Assembly: GCA_027023915.1 (NCBI GenBank)
Contig: JALVUB010000205.1
Span: forward strand, 1-27,465
Source of the DNA: Sedimenticola sp.
GTDB lineage: Bacteria; Pseudomonadota; Gammaproteobacteria; Chromatiales; Chromatiaceae
Reading direction: 5' to 3'
Length of the DNA stretch: 27,465 bases
The translations under genes were made by a program, and so were the position numbers. The notes under the pieces are model-generated. The model did no database searches. It was not told where the DNA came from and was given only the letters and a program-made list of their open reading frames with translations. Shown here piece by piece: positions 21,346 to 27,465 of this stretch (its first letter is position 1; each line of letters begins with the position of its first letter).

Positions 21346-21575
21346 GCCGATACACCCTCGACTGCCGCCGCCTGCTCTGCCCCATGCCGGTGATTCGGGT
21401 GCAGGACAGGGTGGCGGAGCTGCAACCCGGCGACGAGCTGGAGGCCATCTGCACCGATCCCGGCGCGCTCAACGATATTCCTGCCTGGTGTCGCATCAAC
21501 GGTCACCGGGTGCTCGAGGCCGGTGAGCGGGACGGCGAGTACGTCGTGCGTCTCCGCGTGGGAGGGGAGACGTGA
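21342..21575 (+). CDS. tusA: TusA-family sulfur carrier
   Basis: A 77-residue sulfurtransferase of the SirA/TusA fold, which carries a persulfide on a conserved cysteine. The signature CPMPVIR occurs at Cys13-Arg19, preceded by LDCRRLL (extra Cys8), and the rest follows the family: GDELEAICTDPGALNDIPAWCRINGHRVLE. The start is GTG at 21342, which overlaps the preceding stop; the next gene starts by another GTGA overlap. The gene lies between a PP-loop enzyme and a CDF transporter, which is not the place of canonical tusA, so a dedicated sulfur relay to its neighbour is likely. The symbol is used in the family sense. Confidence 0.92.
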   Translation: MSRYTLDCRRLLCPMPVIRVQDRVAELQPGDELEAICTDPGALNDIPAWCRINGHRVLEAGERDGEYVVRLRVGGET

Positions 21576-22738
21576 GCCCGGAACGGGGCACCCAGGCCCA
21601 TCGTGACCAGCGCCGCGACGCTTCGGCGCGAGTAGCCATCGTTGGTGCCCTGGTCAACCTGCTGCTTAGCGGTGTGAAGATGGTGGTGGGGGTCATGGGG
21701 CATTCCCAGGCCCTCATCATGGACGGCATCCATTCCCTTTCCGACCTGCTGACCGATCTGCTGGTGTTGGTAGCATCCCGTCACGCCGCGCACGGGCCGG
21801 ATGAGGAGCATCCCTACGGCCATGGCCGTTTCGAGACCGCCGCCACCCTGGGGCTGGGCGCCTTTCTGGTGCTCATCGCCGGCGGCATCATGTGGGACTC
21901 CATCGAAAGACTTTTGAAAGGAGACGAAACCACACCGCCTGAGTTCATGGCGCTTTATGCCGCTCTCTTCTCGATTTTGTCCAAGGAAGCGCTTTACTGG
22001 TACACGCGAACCGTGGCACGCCGCATCGAGTCGGACCTGCTCATGGCGAACGCCTGGCACCACCGCTCCGACGCCGTTTCCTCCATCGTGGTGCTCGTCG
22101 GCGTGGGCGGAGCGTTGTTGGGTTTCACCTGGCTCGACCTGGTGGCGGCGCTCATCGTTGGGGTGATGGTGGCCAAGATCGGCTGGGATCTGGCCTGGGG
22201 CGCCATGCGCGAACTGGTGGACGAGGCGCTGGAAGAGGAGAAGGTGTCCGCCATCCGTCATGCCATCATGGACCTGCCGGGCGTCAGCTCCATCCACATG
22301 CTGCGTACCCGCCGCCAGGGGCATGAGGCGATGGCCGACGTGCATGTCCAGGTGGCGCCCTGGATCTCGGTCTCGGAGGGCCACATGGTGGCGCTGGCGG
22401 TGGAGGAGCGGATACGGGAAGCGGTGGCGGAGGTGACCGACATCACCGTTCACATTGATCCCGAGGATGATGAGGAGCAACCCAGTTGCAAGGGACTGCC
22501 TCTGCGCCGGGAGATCGAAAATGAGCTTAGGGAGGCCTGGAGACCGTTGCGTTGCCTGGGGCGTCAGGAGCGGATCTTGCTGCATTACCTGGCGGGGACC
22601 GTCAGGGTCGAGGTCTTCTATCCCCTGGCCTGTTTCGAAAGCGAGGCACGGGCACGGGAGTTGCAACAGCGCATGGAGGCGGCGCTGGCGGACAAGCCTT
22701 ATTACCGCGAGGTGCGGCTCTTTTTCGGTCCAGCGTGA
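21572..22738 (+). CDS. Cation diffusion facilitator (CDF) family metal efflux transporter
   Basis: A 388-residue inner-membrane antiporter that exports divalent metal ions. The CDF core shows ALIMDGIHSLSDLLTDLLVL (metal-site Asp51, His54 and Asp58 region), HPYGHGRFETAA between helices 2 and 3, and NAWHHRSDAVSS (the second half of the site). A cytoplasmic CDF C-terminal domain follows (ADVHVQVAPWISVSEGH), and then an extra 80 residues beyond the usual end, from about 310 (DEEQPSCKGLPLRREIENELREAW to the end), resembling a second ferredoxin-like repeat. The start is GTG at 21572, overlapping the tusA stop. Substrate (Zn, Fe, Mn or Cd) cannot be read with confidence. Co-expression with a TusA is unusual. 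Confidence 0.9.
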   Translation: MSPERGTQAHRDQRRDASARVAIVGALVNLLLSGVKMVVGVMGHSQALIMDGIHSLSDLLTDLLVLVASRHAAHGPDEEHPYGHGRFETAATLGLGAFLVLIAGGIMWDSIERLLKGDETTPPEFMALYAALFSILSKEALYWYTRTVARRIESDLLMANAWHHRSDAVSSIVVLVGVGGALLGFTWLDLVAALIVGVMVAKIGWDLAWGAMRELVDEALEEEKVSAIRHAIMDLPGVSSIHMLRTRRQGHEAMADVHVQVAPWISVSEGHMVALAVEERIREAVAEVTDITVHIDPEDDEEQPSCKGLPLRREIENELREAWRPLRCLGRQERILLHYLAGTVRVEVFYPLACFESEARARELQQRMEAALADKPYYREVRLFFGPA

Positions 22739-22746
22739 TTCGCTGA

Positions 22747-22793
22747 TGCACCAGAGTTGGGCGCGTCGTCGTTGTCATGCACCATTGTGGCGC
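22747..22793 (+). promoter_or_regulatory. Pair of NtrC-binding sites upstream of glnA
   Basis: Two copies of a TGCACCA-N3-T(T)GG-type dyad, TGCACCAGAGTTGGGCG (22747-22763) and TGCACCATTGTGGCGC (22778-22793), with centres about 31 bp (three helix turns) apart. Both resemble the NtrC consensus TGCACYA-N5-TGGTGCA. They lie roughly 120-150 bp upstream of the predicted glnA start site, like the enhancers of E. coli glnAp2. Confidence 0.8.
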
Positions 22794-22882
22794 GCCACCG
22801 TCGGTTTATTTTCCGCCGAATCCATCAAAAAGCCCTTGAATGACAGGATCAAAGCATACTTCTTGACCCAAAACCCTCGTGG

Positions 22883-22898
22883 TGGCATGGTTCATGCC
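22883..22898 (+). promoter_or_regulatory. Sigma-54 promoter of glnA
   Basis: TGGCATGGTTCATGCC has the GG (-24) and GC (-12) doublets separated by exactly 10 bp, as RpoN promoters require. Transcription should start near 22908, giving a leader of about 67 nt before the glnA ATG. The paired NtrC sites upstream support the call. Confidence 0.82.
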
Positions 22899-22974
22899 TT
22901 CACTTGGAGGCCGATTACTCTCCGGTCGCCTTGCCGCGGCCGCAAACTTTCGATAACCGACAACGGAGGGGCAC

Positions 22975-24384
22975 ATGTCCGCTAAAGACGTCCTCAAGAT
23001 GATGAAAGACAACGACGTGAAATTCGTCGATTTCCGTTTTACCGACACCCGCGGCAAGGAGCAGCATGTCTCCGTGCCCGCCGATGTGATTGACGAGTCC
23101 ATCTTTGAAGATGGCAAGATGTTCGATGGCTCGTCCATCGCCGGCTGGAAGGGCATCAACGAGTCCGACATGATTCTGATGCCGGATCCCGATACCGCGG
23201 TGATTGATCCCTTTACCGACGAGGCCACGCTGAACCTGCGTTGTGACATCCTCGAGCCCTCCACCATGGAAGGTTATGAACGTGACCCCCGTTCGGTGGC
23301 CAAGCGGGCCGAGGCCTATCTCAAGTCCACCGGCATTGCCGATACCGCATACTTTGGTCCTGAGCCCGAATTTTTTGTGTTGGACGACGTGCGCTGGGGC
23401 GCCGACATGTCCGGCGCCTTCTACAAGGTGGATTCCGAGGAGGCCGAGTGGAACTCCGAGCGGGTATATGAAGATGGCAATATCGGTCACCGTCCCGGCG
23501 TAAAGGGCGGCTATTTCCCGGTGCCGCCGGTCGATTCCCTCCACGACCTCCGTTCCGCCATGTGCCTGGCGCTGGAGGAGATGGGAGTGAAAGTGGAGGT
23601 ACACCACCACGAAGTGGCCACCGGCGGCCAGTGCGAGATCGGCACCCAGTTCAACACCCTGGTCAAGCGTGCCGACTGGAACCAGATTCTCAAGTATGTG
23701 GTCATGAACGTGGCCCACGCCTACGGCAAGACCGCCACCTTCATGCCCAAGCCCCTGGTGGGCGACAACGGCTCCGGCATGCACGTGCACCAGTCCCTGG
23801 CGAAGGATGGCGAGAACGTCTTCGCCGGCGACCAGTATGGCGGCCTCTCGGAGACGGCACTCTACTACATCGGCGGCATCATCAAGCACGCCCGCGCCCT
23901 CAACGCCTTCACCAACGCCTCCACCAACAGCTACAAGCGGCTGGTGCCCGGCTTCGAGGCGCCCGTAATGCTGGCCTACTCCGCCCGCAACCGCTCCGCC
24001 TCCATCCGCATTCCCTGGGTCTCCAGCCCCAAGGCGCGGCGTATCGAGGTGCGCTTCCCCGATCCCACGGCCAACCCCTATCTGGCCTTCTCCGCCATGC
24101 TCATGGCCGGCCTGGACGGCATCCAGAACAAGATCCATCCGGGTGATGCCCAAGACAAGGATCTCTACGATCTGCCGCCCGAAGAGGCCGCGTCAATTCC
24201 CACCGTCTGCCACAGCCTGGATCAGGCGTTGGAGGAGTTGGACAAGGATCGCGAGTTCCTGAAGGCGGGAGGTGTCTTCAGCGACGATCTCATCGATGGT
24301 TACATCGCGCTCAAGATGGAAGAGGTCACCCGCCTGCGCATGACGACCCATCCGGTGGAGTTTGATATGTACTTCAGCCTCTGA
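22975..24384 (+). CDS. glnA: Glutamine synthetase type I (GlnA, adenylylated)
   Basis: Dodecameric cytoplasmic enzyme that makes glutamine from glutamate, ammonia and ATP, the entry point of nitrogen assimilation. The 469-residue product has the N-terminal KFVDFRFTDTRGKEQH, DGSSIAGWKGINESDM (the DGSSI loop), FGPEPEFFVLDDV (metal site), the VEVHHHEVATGGQCEIG segment, the MPKPLVGDNGSGMHVHQSL signature and the R-rich NRSASIRIPW. Tyr398 in KDLYDLPPEEA is the adenylylation site. The start ATG at 22975 follows AACGGAGGGGCAC, a strong binding site. A sigma-54 promoter and NtrC sites lie upstream, so expression should rise in nitrogen limitation. A strong terminator follows. Confidence 0.98.
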   Translation: MSAKDVLKMMKDNDVKFVDFRFTDTRGKEQHVSVPADVIDESIFEDGKMFDGSSIAGWKGINESDMILMPDPDTAVIDPFTDEATLNLRCDILEPSTMEGYERDPRSVAKRAEAYLKSTGIADTAYFGPEPEFFVLDDVRWGADMSGAFYKVDSEEAEWNSERVYEDGNIGHRPGVKGGYFPVPPVDSLHDLRSAMCLALEEMGVKVEVHHHEVATGGQCEIGTQFNTLVKRADWNQILKYVVMNVAHAYGKTATFMPKPLVGDNGSGMHVHQSLAKDGENVFAGDQYGGLSETALYYIGGIIKHARALNAFTNASTNSYKRLVPGFEAPVMLAYSARNRSASIRIPWVSSPKARRIEVRFPDPTANPYLAFSAMLMAGLDGIQNKIHPGDAQDKDLYDLPPEEAASIPTVCHSLDQALEELDKDREFLKAGGVFSDDLIDGYIALKMEEVTRLRMTTHPVEFDMYFSL

Positions 24385-24394
24385 TGGGGCCGTG

Positions 24395-24414
24395 CCGGCA
24401 CAGGAAAGTGCCGG
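24395..24414. repeat. Short hairpin resembling hairpin 2 of the MITE-like repeat
   Basis: CCGGCAC/GTGCCGG with a six-base loop AGGAAA, just after the glnA stop. It has the same stem as hairpin 2 of the repeats at 332-483 and 19886-20182, and the loop is close to that of copy 2 (AAGGAA). The rest of the repeat is absent. Confidence 0.5.
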
Positions 24415-24446
24415 TACCGTCGGTTGCCGGGTAATTCCTTCCTGGC

Positions 24447-24486
24447 AAAAAAGGCGCCGCAACTGTTCGGTTGCGGCGCCTTTTTT
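24447..24486. terminator. Bidirectional terminator between glnA and the DUF533 gene
   Basis: A perfect 17-bp stem (24447-24463 and 24470-24486; core AAGGCGCCGCAAC/GTTGCGGCGCCTT) around the loop TGTTCG, with six A before and six T after. It can stop transcription of glnA from the left and of the minus-strand gene from the right. Confidence 0.93.
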
Positions 24487-24537
24487 CTGGCCGGGCTCGA
24501 GTGCCTCGACAAATGCGAGGCGTTTCGGCTCAGCCGG

Positions 24538-25266
24538 TCAGTTATAGAGCCGGGAGGCGCCCACTTGGTCGTGAATGGCATTGACAGTATCGGCGTCAAG
24601 CCCAAGCCCTTGCGCCAGCTGGTGCAGGTATTCCGCTTCCGGGTTGGTGTCCAGGTCGATGGCGGTAAGCGACATCAGATACACCTGGTGCTCCATTCCA
24701 TCGGGAACCTGACTGACCAAGTCGTTTATATCCACCGGGCGTGACATCTCCTTGAGCAGGAAGGCGGTCTCTTCCTCGGTGATGTCGGTGCCGAAGCCCT
24801 GGAGAATCTTTTGCTGCTCCTGCTCGTCCACCTGGCCGTCCGCCTTGGCCGCGTCGATCATTGCCCGCACCAGGATCAAAGCCTGCTGATTGGCCTCTTC
24901 CCGATTGATGTCGGACTGAAAATTGTTCATTGCTCCGCCAGAGGCACCTCCAAACTGGCTCATTGCGGCGCCCAACAGTTGTCCCAGACCGCCACCGCCA
25001 CTTGAGCCACCACCCAGCAGCCCTCCCAGCAGGTTTCCCAGTCCGCCCTGACTTGCTGCGGCCGCCAGTCCACCACCGGAGCCGCCCATGAGGCTGCCCA
25101 GCAGTCCGCCAAGCCCGCCTCCACCGGGCGCCATGCCTGATGTGGCGGCACCGCCGCCGCCCATCACCGAGCCAAGAAGAGAGCCAAGTAGATTGGAGCC
25201 GCTGCCCCGCGAGAGCGCGCCGCTGTTGAGCACGGCGCCAAGAAGTTTCATTGCATCAATTGCCAC
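24538..25266 (-). CDS. DUF533/TerB-like protein (YebE family)
   Basis: A 242-residue protein. Residues 1-110 are extremely Gly/Leu/Ser-rich with the repeated pattern GGLLGSLMGG / GNLLGGLLGGG. A compact helical domain of the TerB/DUF533 type follows (about 120-240): RAMIDAAKADGQVDEQEQQKI, then DITEEETAFLLKEMSRPVDINDLVSQVPDGMEHQVYLMSLTAI and LHQLAQGLGLDADTVNAIHDQVGA split across the C-terminus. The AKADGxxDxxE stretch is the typical acidic, metal-binding-like motif. The start is placed at GTG 25266 (VAIDAMKLL) because GGAGGGA lies 6 nt ahead; the ATG at 25251 would be 20 nt from it. The function of the family is unknown. Confidence 0.82.
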   Translation of the reverse strand: MAIDAMKLLGAVLNSGALSRGSGSNLLGSLLGSVMGGGGAATSGMAPGGGGLGGLLGSLMGGSGGGLAAAASQGGLGNLLGGLLGGGSSGGGGLGQLLGAAMSQFGGASGGAMNNFQSDINREEANQQALILVRAMIDAAKADGQVDEQEQQKILQGFGTDITEEETAFLLKEMSRPVDINDLVSQVPDGMEHQVYLMSLTAIDLDTNPEAEYLHQLAQGLGLDADTVNAIHDQVGASRLYN

Positions 25267-25365
25267 GGTTTCCCTCCGGCAGGTTGCAGGCCGGGTGGAC
25301 CGGCCGGGTTTCCGAAAAGAGCGCTTCGACCACTTGCAAAAATGACATTGGTTCGAAGCATTCAC

Positions 25366-25386
25366 AAAAGCCTGACTGTTTCAGGC
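25366..25386 (-). terminator. Possible terminator after moaE
   Basis: On the minus strand GCCTGA/TCAGGC (25381-25386 and 25370-25375, loop AACAG) is followed by TTTT. It lies about 70 bp past the moaE stop in the 188-bp gap before the DUF533 gene. The stem is short, so the call is moderate. Confidence 0.5.
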
Positions 25387-25454
25387 GTTCCAAGAGAAAT
25401 GTACTACAAAATGGCGATTAGCTGGCGAGGCGGGAGCGCAGGGCTTTTATCAAG

Positions 25455-25916
25455 TTACCAGCGGGCTCGTGCCGCTTCGTCGGCGGCGCGTGCTTCCACC
25501 CACCGTTCTCCGTGTTCGGTTCGCTCTTTTTTCCAAAAGGGAGCGCGGGTCTTGAGCCAGTCGATGATGAATTCGCACGCACGGAAGGCTTCGCTGCGGT
25601 GGCGGCTGGCCACGGTGACCAGCACGATGGGCTCCTCGGGCCTGAGCTCGCCCACCCGGTGCACCACCCGCGCCCCCTCGATCCGCCAGCGCGAGCACGC
25701 CTCGTCCACGATGGCCGAGAGGGCCTTCTCGGTCATGCCGGGATAGTGCTCCAGGGTCATCGCCTCCACGCGATCCCCCTCGTTGAGATCACGCATCAGC
25801 CCGAGAAAGGTGACCACCGCCCCCACCTTGGGGTTGCCGGCACGCACCGCCCGCTCTTCCGCGGCGGCATCGAAAGGTGTCTCCTGAACGGCGATGTGGC
25901 GATGAATTCCACTCAT
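25455..25916 (-). CDS. moaE: Molybdopterin synthase catalytic (large) subunit MoaE
   Basis: A 153-residue cytoplasmic subunit that, with MoaD thiocarboxylate, converts cyclic pyranopterin phosphate to molybdopterin. The N-terminal part shows GAVVTFLGLMRDLNEGDRV and MTLEHYPGMTEKAL, then HRVGELRPEEPIVLVTVASRHRSEAF, and the catalytic lysines Lys122 and Lys129 in WLKTRAPFWKKE, which match E. coli Lys119 and Lys126. The C-terminal WVEA segment is also typical. No moaD, moaA or moaC is in the window, so moaE stands alone. The ATG at 25916 lacks a clear ribosome binding site; a REP-like hairpin lies just upstream. It follows the CbbQ-like gene on the same strand, 38 bp away. Confidence 0.95.
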   Translation of the reverse strand: MSGIHRHIAVQETPFDAAAEERAVRAGNPKVGAVVTFLGLMRDLNEGDRVEAMTLEHYPGMTEKALSAIVDEACSRWRIEGARVVHRVGELRPEEPIVLVTVASRHRSEAFRACEFIIDWLKTRAPFWKKERTEHGERWVEARAADEAARARW

Positions 25917-25924
25917 GCAGCCAT

Positions 25925-25949
25925 TGTAGGTCGGGCTTCAGTCCGACAA
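25925..25949. repeat. REP-like hairpin
   Basis: TGTAGGTCGGGCTTCAGTCCGACA forms a stem GTCGG/CCGAC with the loop GCTTCAGT (extendable by G-T). The TGTAGGTCGGGCTT...CCGACA form is common as a dispersed intergenic repeat in gammaproteobacteria. It lies in the 38-bp gap between the CbbQ-like gene and moaE. Only one copy was seen here. Confidence 0.6.
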
Positions 25950-25954
25950 CAAGC

Positions 25955-26773
25955 TCAGAAAAGCGAAGCGCTCAGCTCGTTCACCGCCGCCAGCATGTCC
26001 GGGTCGTCGGTGAGCGCCTGGGCCACGGCGCTGGCGCAGGCGGTGACCGGCGGGATCCCCTCGGCCATGAGGCGCGCGGCGTGCACCAGCAGCCGGGTGG
26101 AGGCCCCCTCGTCCAGCCCCTGGCCCTTGAGATTACGGGTCATCTGGGCGAACTTCACCAGCTGGCGGGCGGTGGCCGCATCCACGCCGCTCTCCTTCTC
26201 GATGATCTTCTGCTCCAGCGCGGTGTCGGGGTAGTCGAACTCCAACGCCACGAAGCGCTGGCGGGTGGACTGTTTGAGATCCTTGAGCACCGACTGGTAG
26301 CCAGGGTTGTAGGACATGGCCAGGCAGAACTGGGGCGGCGCCTGGAGCAGCTCGCCGATCTTCTCCATGGGCAGTACCCGGCGGTCGTCGGCAAGGGGGT
26401 GGATTACCACGGTGGTGTCCTTGCGCGCTTCCACCACCTCGTCCAGGTAGCAGATGGCGCCATGGCGCACCGCGCGCGCCAGGGGGCCGTCCACCCACAC
26501 CGTTTCGCCCCCTTTAATCAGGAAACGCCCCACCAGGTCCGAGGCGGTGAGATCGTCGTGGCAGGAGACGGTAATCAAAGGGCGTTTCAACCGCCAGGCC
26601 ATGTGCTCCATAAAGCGGGTCTTGCCGCAGCCGGTGGGGCCCTTCAGCAGTACCGGCAGGCCGTTGCGCCAGGCCGCCTCGAACACCGCGATCTCTTCAC
26701 CAACCGGTTCGTAATAGGGCTCTTTCTCGAAAAGGTACTCTTCCGGGGTGAGCACCCGGGCGTGCTGGTTCAT
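25955..26773 (-). CDS. CbbQ/NirQ/NorQ-type AAA+ ATPase
   Basis: A 272-residue MoxR-like AAA+ ATPase that remodels or activates metalloenzymes: CbbQ acts on RuBisCO, NorQ on nitric oxide reductase. The N-terminal EEYLFEKEPYYEPVGEEIAVFEAAW is the typical CbbQ/NorQ lead-in. The Walker A motif GPTGCGKT is at residues 45-52, Walker B ICYLDE ends at 111-112, and the sensor region CLAMSYNPGYQSVLKDLKQSTRQRFVAL is complete. These proteins normally work with a VWA-domain partner (CbbO or NorD), but none follows: the next genes on this strand are moaE and a DUF533 protein. Divergent qmoA is 281 bp away. The ATG at 26773 has an AGGAG-like site upstream. Sub-family (Cbb or Nor) cannot be settled. Confidence 0.9.
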   Translation of the reverse strand: MNQHARVLTPEEYLFEKEPYYEPVGEEIAVFEAAWRNGLPVLLKGPTGCGKTRFMEHMAWRLKRPLITVSCHDDLTASDLVGRFLIKGGETVWVDGPLARAVRHGAICYLDEVVEARKDTTVVIHPLADDRRVLPMEKIGELLQAPPQFCLAMSYNPGYQSVLKDLKQSTRQRFVALEFDYPDTALEQKIIEKESGVDAATARQLVKFAQMTRNLKGQGLDEGASTRLLVHAARLMAEGIPPVTACASAVAQALTDDPDMLAAVNELSASLF

Positions 26774-27054
26774 GTGGGCTCCTGCTTAAATCGAACAACC
26801 CGACTTTTTGCGCATGTTAACCGCTTTGTCGAGGGCGTATAACTGGCGCTGCCCGGGGTTATCCCAGGGGAGCATACGGGGCATCTATCAGCTTATTTGA
26901 AAATTCGATTGTCCAGGCATGGCATGGAAAACCGATCCGGAGTATTGTATCGCGCTTGAATGCGGGCCTGCGCCCGCGACGGAATACCGGCCTTCCGGCG
27001 GTTGACGGCGGGGGGCAGCCATCCAGAAACCGCAATCCGCAACGGAGGTAATCC
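26774..27054. other. Divergent control region of the CbbQ-like gene and qmoA
   Basis: A 281-bp non-coding gap. It has a six-base-pair hairpin GCGGGC/GCCCGC (26962-26977, loop CTGC) in the qmoA leader, followed closely by CCGG-CCTT-CCGG (26988-26999). No strong sigma-70 promoter is obvious to the eye; a start near TTGTCC (26910-26915) is possible but weak. No transcription-factor operator is recognised. Confidence 0.4.
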
Positions 27055-27465
27055 ATGACGGAGGTAGTAGCCACAAACCAGACCATCCTGGTGGTCGGCG
27101 GCGGGATCAGCGGCATGACAGCCGCGCTCGAGGCCGCTGAAGCCGGGGCACAGGTCGTACTGGTCGAAAAACGCCCCTACCTGGGAGGCCGCACCAGCCA
27201 GCTTTATAAATATTTTCCGAAACTGTGCCACCCCACCTGCGGACTGGAGATCAACCAGCGCCGGGCCAAAATGAACCCCAACCTCACCATCCTCACCAAC
27301 GCCGAAGTGACGGCGCTGGAGGGCGAGCCCGGCAACTACACCGCCAAGGTGAAGATCCAGCCCACCTACGTGAACGACAACTGCACCGCCTGCGGCGAGT
27401 GCGCCAAGGCGGTGGAGGCCGAGTTCGACGACGAGTACAACTACGGCCTGGCCAAGCGCAAGGGC
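27055..27465 (+). CDS. qmoA: QmoA, N-terminal part (FAD subunit of the quinone-interacting oxidoreductase)
   Basis: HdrA-like flavoprotein. In sulfate reducers and several sulfur oxidisers QmoABC links APS reductase to the quinone pool. The 137 codons in the window give the FAD-binding ILVVGGGISGMTAALEAAE (residues 11-29), VLVEKRPYLGGRTSQL, the conserved KYFPKLCHPTCGLEINQ, PNLTILTNAEV, and the start of the CTACGECAK segment (a CxxCxxC cluster-type motif, as in QmoA, near residue 111). The YVNDNCTACGECA and DEYNYGLAKRK sequences closely resemble QmoA rather than methanogen HdrA. The ATG at 27055 follows GGAGGT at good distance. The gene continues beyond the window; aprBA and qmoBC are expected nearby but not visible. 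Confidence 0.9.
   Translation, partial: MTEVVATNQTILVVGGGISGMTAALEAAEAGAQVVLVEKRPYLGGRTSQLYKYFPKLCHPTCGLEINQRRAKMNPNLTILTNAEVTALEGEPGNYTAKVKIQPTYVNDNCTACGECAKAVEAEFDDEYNYGLAKRKG

Noticed and set aside
22915..24153. 412-codon minus-strand frame opposite glnA
   Set aside because: Antisense shadow of glnA; it also runs over its promoter leader.
26774..26954. tRNA or small RNA gene in the cbbQ-qmoA gap
   Set aside because: No cloverleaf or terminator with a T tract; only short hairpins near the qmoA leader.

Overview
The window looks like chromosomal DNA from a GC-rich gammaproteobacterium that probably oxidises sulfur (purple-sulfur or endosymbiont-like Chromatiales/Thiotrichales type). The clues are the start of a qmoA gene at the right edge (QmoABC works with APS reductase), a DsrC/TusE-family protein, a TusA coupled to a PP-loop ATPase, a CbbQ/NorQ-type AAA+ ATPase, and gammaproteobacterial housekeeping genes (mpl, rnd, hemL, ubiX, glnA with an NtrC/sigma-54 promoter). 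The species cannot be named from the sequence alone.

Layout. 1-940: the N-terminal part of dsbA (minus), a structured repeat (copy 1), tRNA-Met and a small glutaredoxin. 937-2789: purC, a divergent unknown gene and an orphan MbcA/ParS/Xre-type antitoxin-like gene. 2790-3235: an AT-rich non-coding stretch, then tRNA-Thr with its promoter. 3359-5520: a DsrC/TusE-like protein, a free-standing CZB zinc-binding protein and rnd. 5539-7505: mpl-ubiX, very GC-rich. 7518-13219 (minus): a tail-anchored receiver protein, then the run thiD-thiE-hemL-dedA/lssY fusion, whose first three genes overlap by 4 nt. 13347-15368 (plus): DUF5063 protein, triheme cytochrome, low-complexity exported protein. 15410-19838 (minus): a membrane and envelope run (GGDEF-EAL sensor, CbiM-like membrane protein, DUF350, lytic transglycosylase, isoprenylcysteine-methyltransferase-like protein). 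19886-20182: repeat copy 2 with another foldback element inserted in it. 20308-22738: PP-loop ATPase-TusA-CDF transporter, each junction a 4-nt GTGA overlap. 22747-24486: glnA with regulatory sites and terminator. 24538-26773 (minus): CbbQ-like ATPase, moaE and a DUF533 protein. 27055 to the end: qmoA.

Most genes are core metabolism (purine, thiamine, heme, ubiquinone, molybdopterin, peptidoglycan recycling, glutamine). Between them sit sulfur-relay parts (DsrC/TusE-like, PP-loop+TusA, QmoA), redox proteins (DsbA, glutaredoxin, triheme cytochrome) and signalling proteins (tail-anchored receiver, CZB, GGDEF-EAL).

The strongest non-routine signal is the repeat family at 332-483 and 19886-20182. 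It is a string of five consecutive hairpins with related terminal inverted repeats. One hairpin differs between copies by compensatory changes, and copy 2 carries a second, 141-bp foldback element with similar ends. Other items worth a look are the receiver domain with a C-terminal membrane anchor, the DedA-LssY fusion whose PAP2-like middle has lost its catalytic residues, the DUF5063/triheme cytochrome/low-complexity cassette, and the PP-loop-TusA-CDF operon. No CRISPR array, prophage, rRNA or intact insertion sequence was found.
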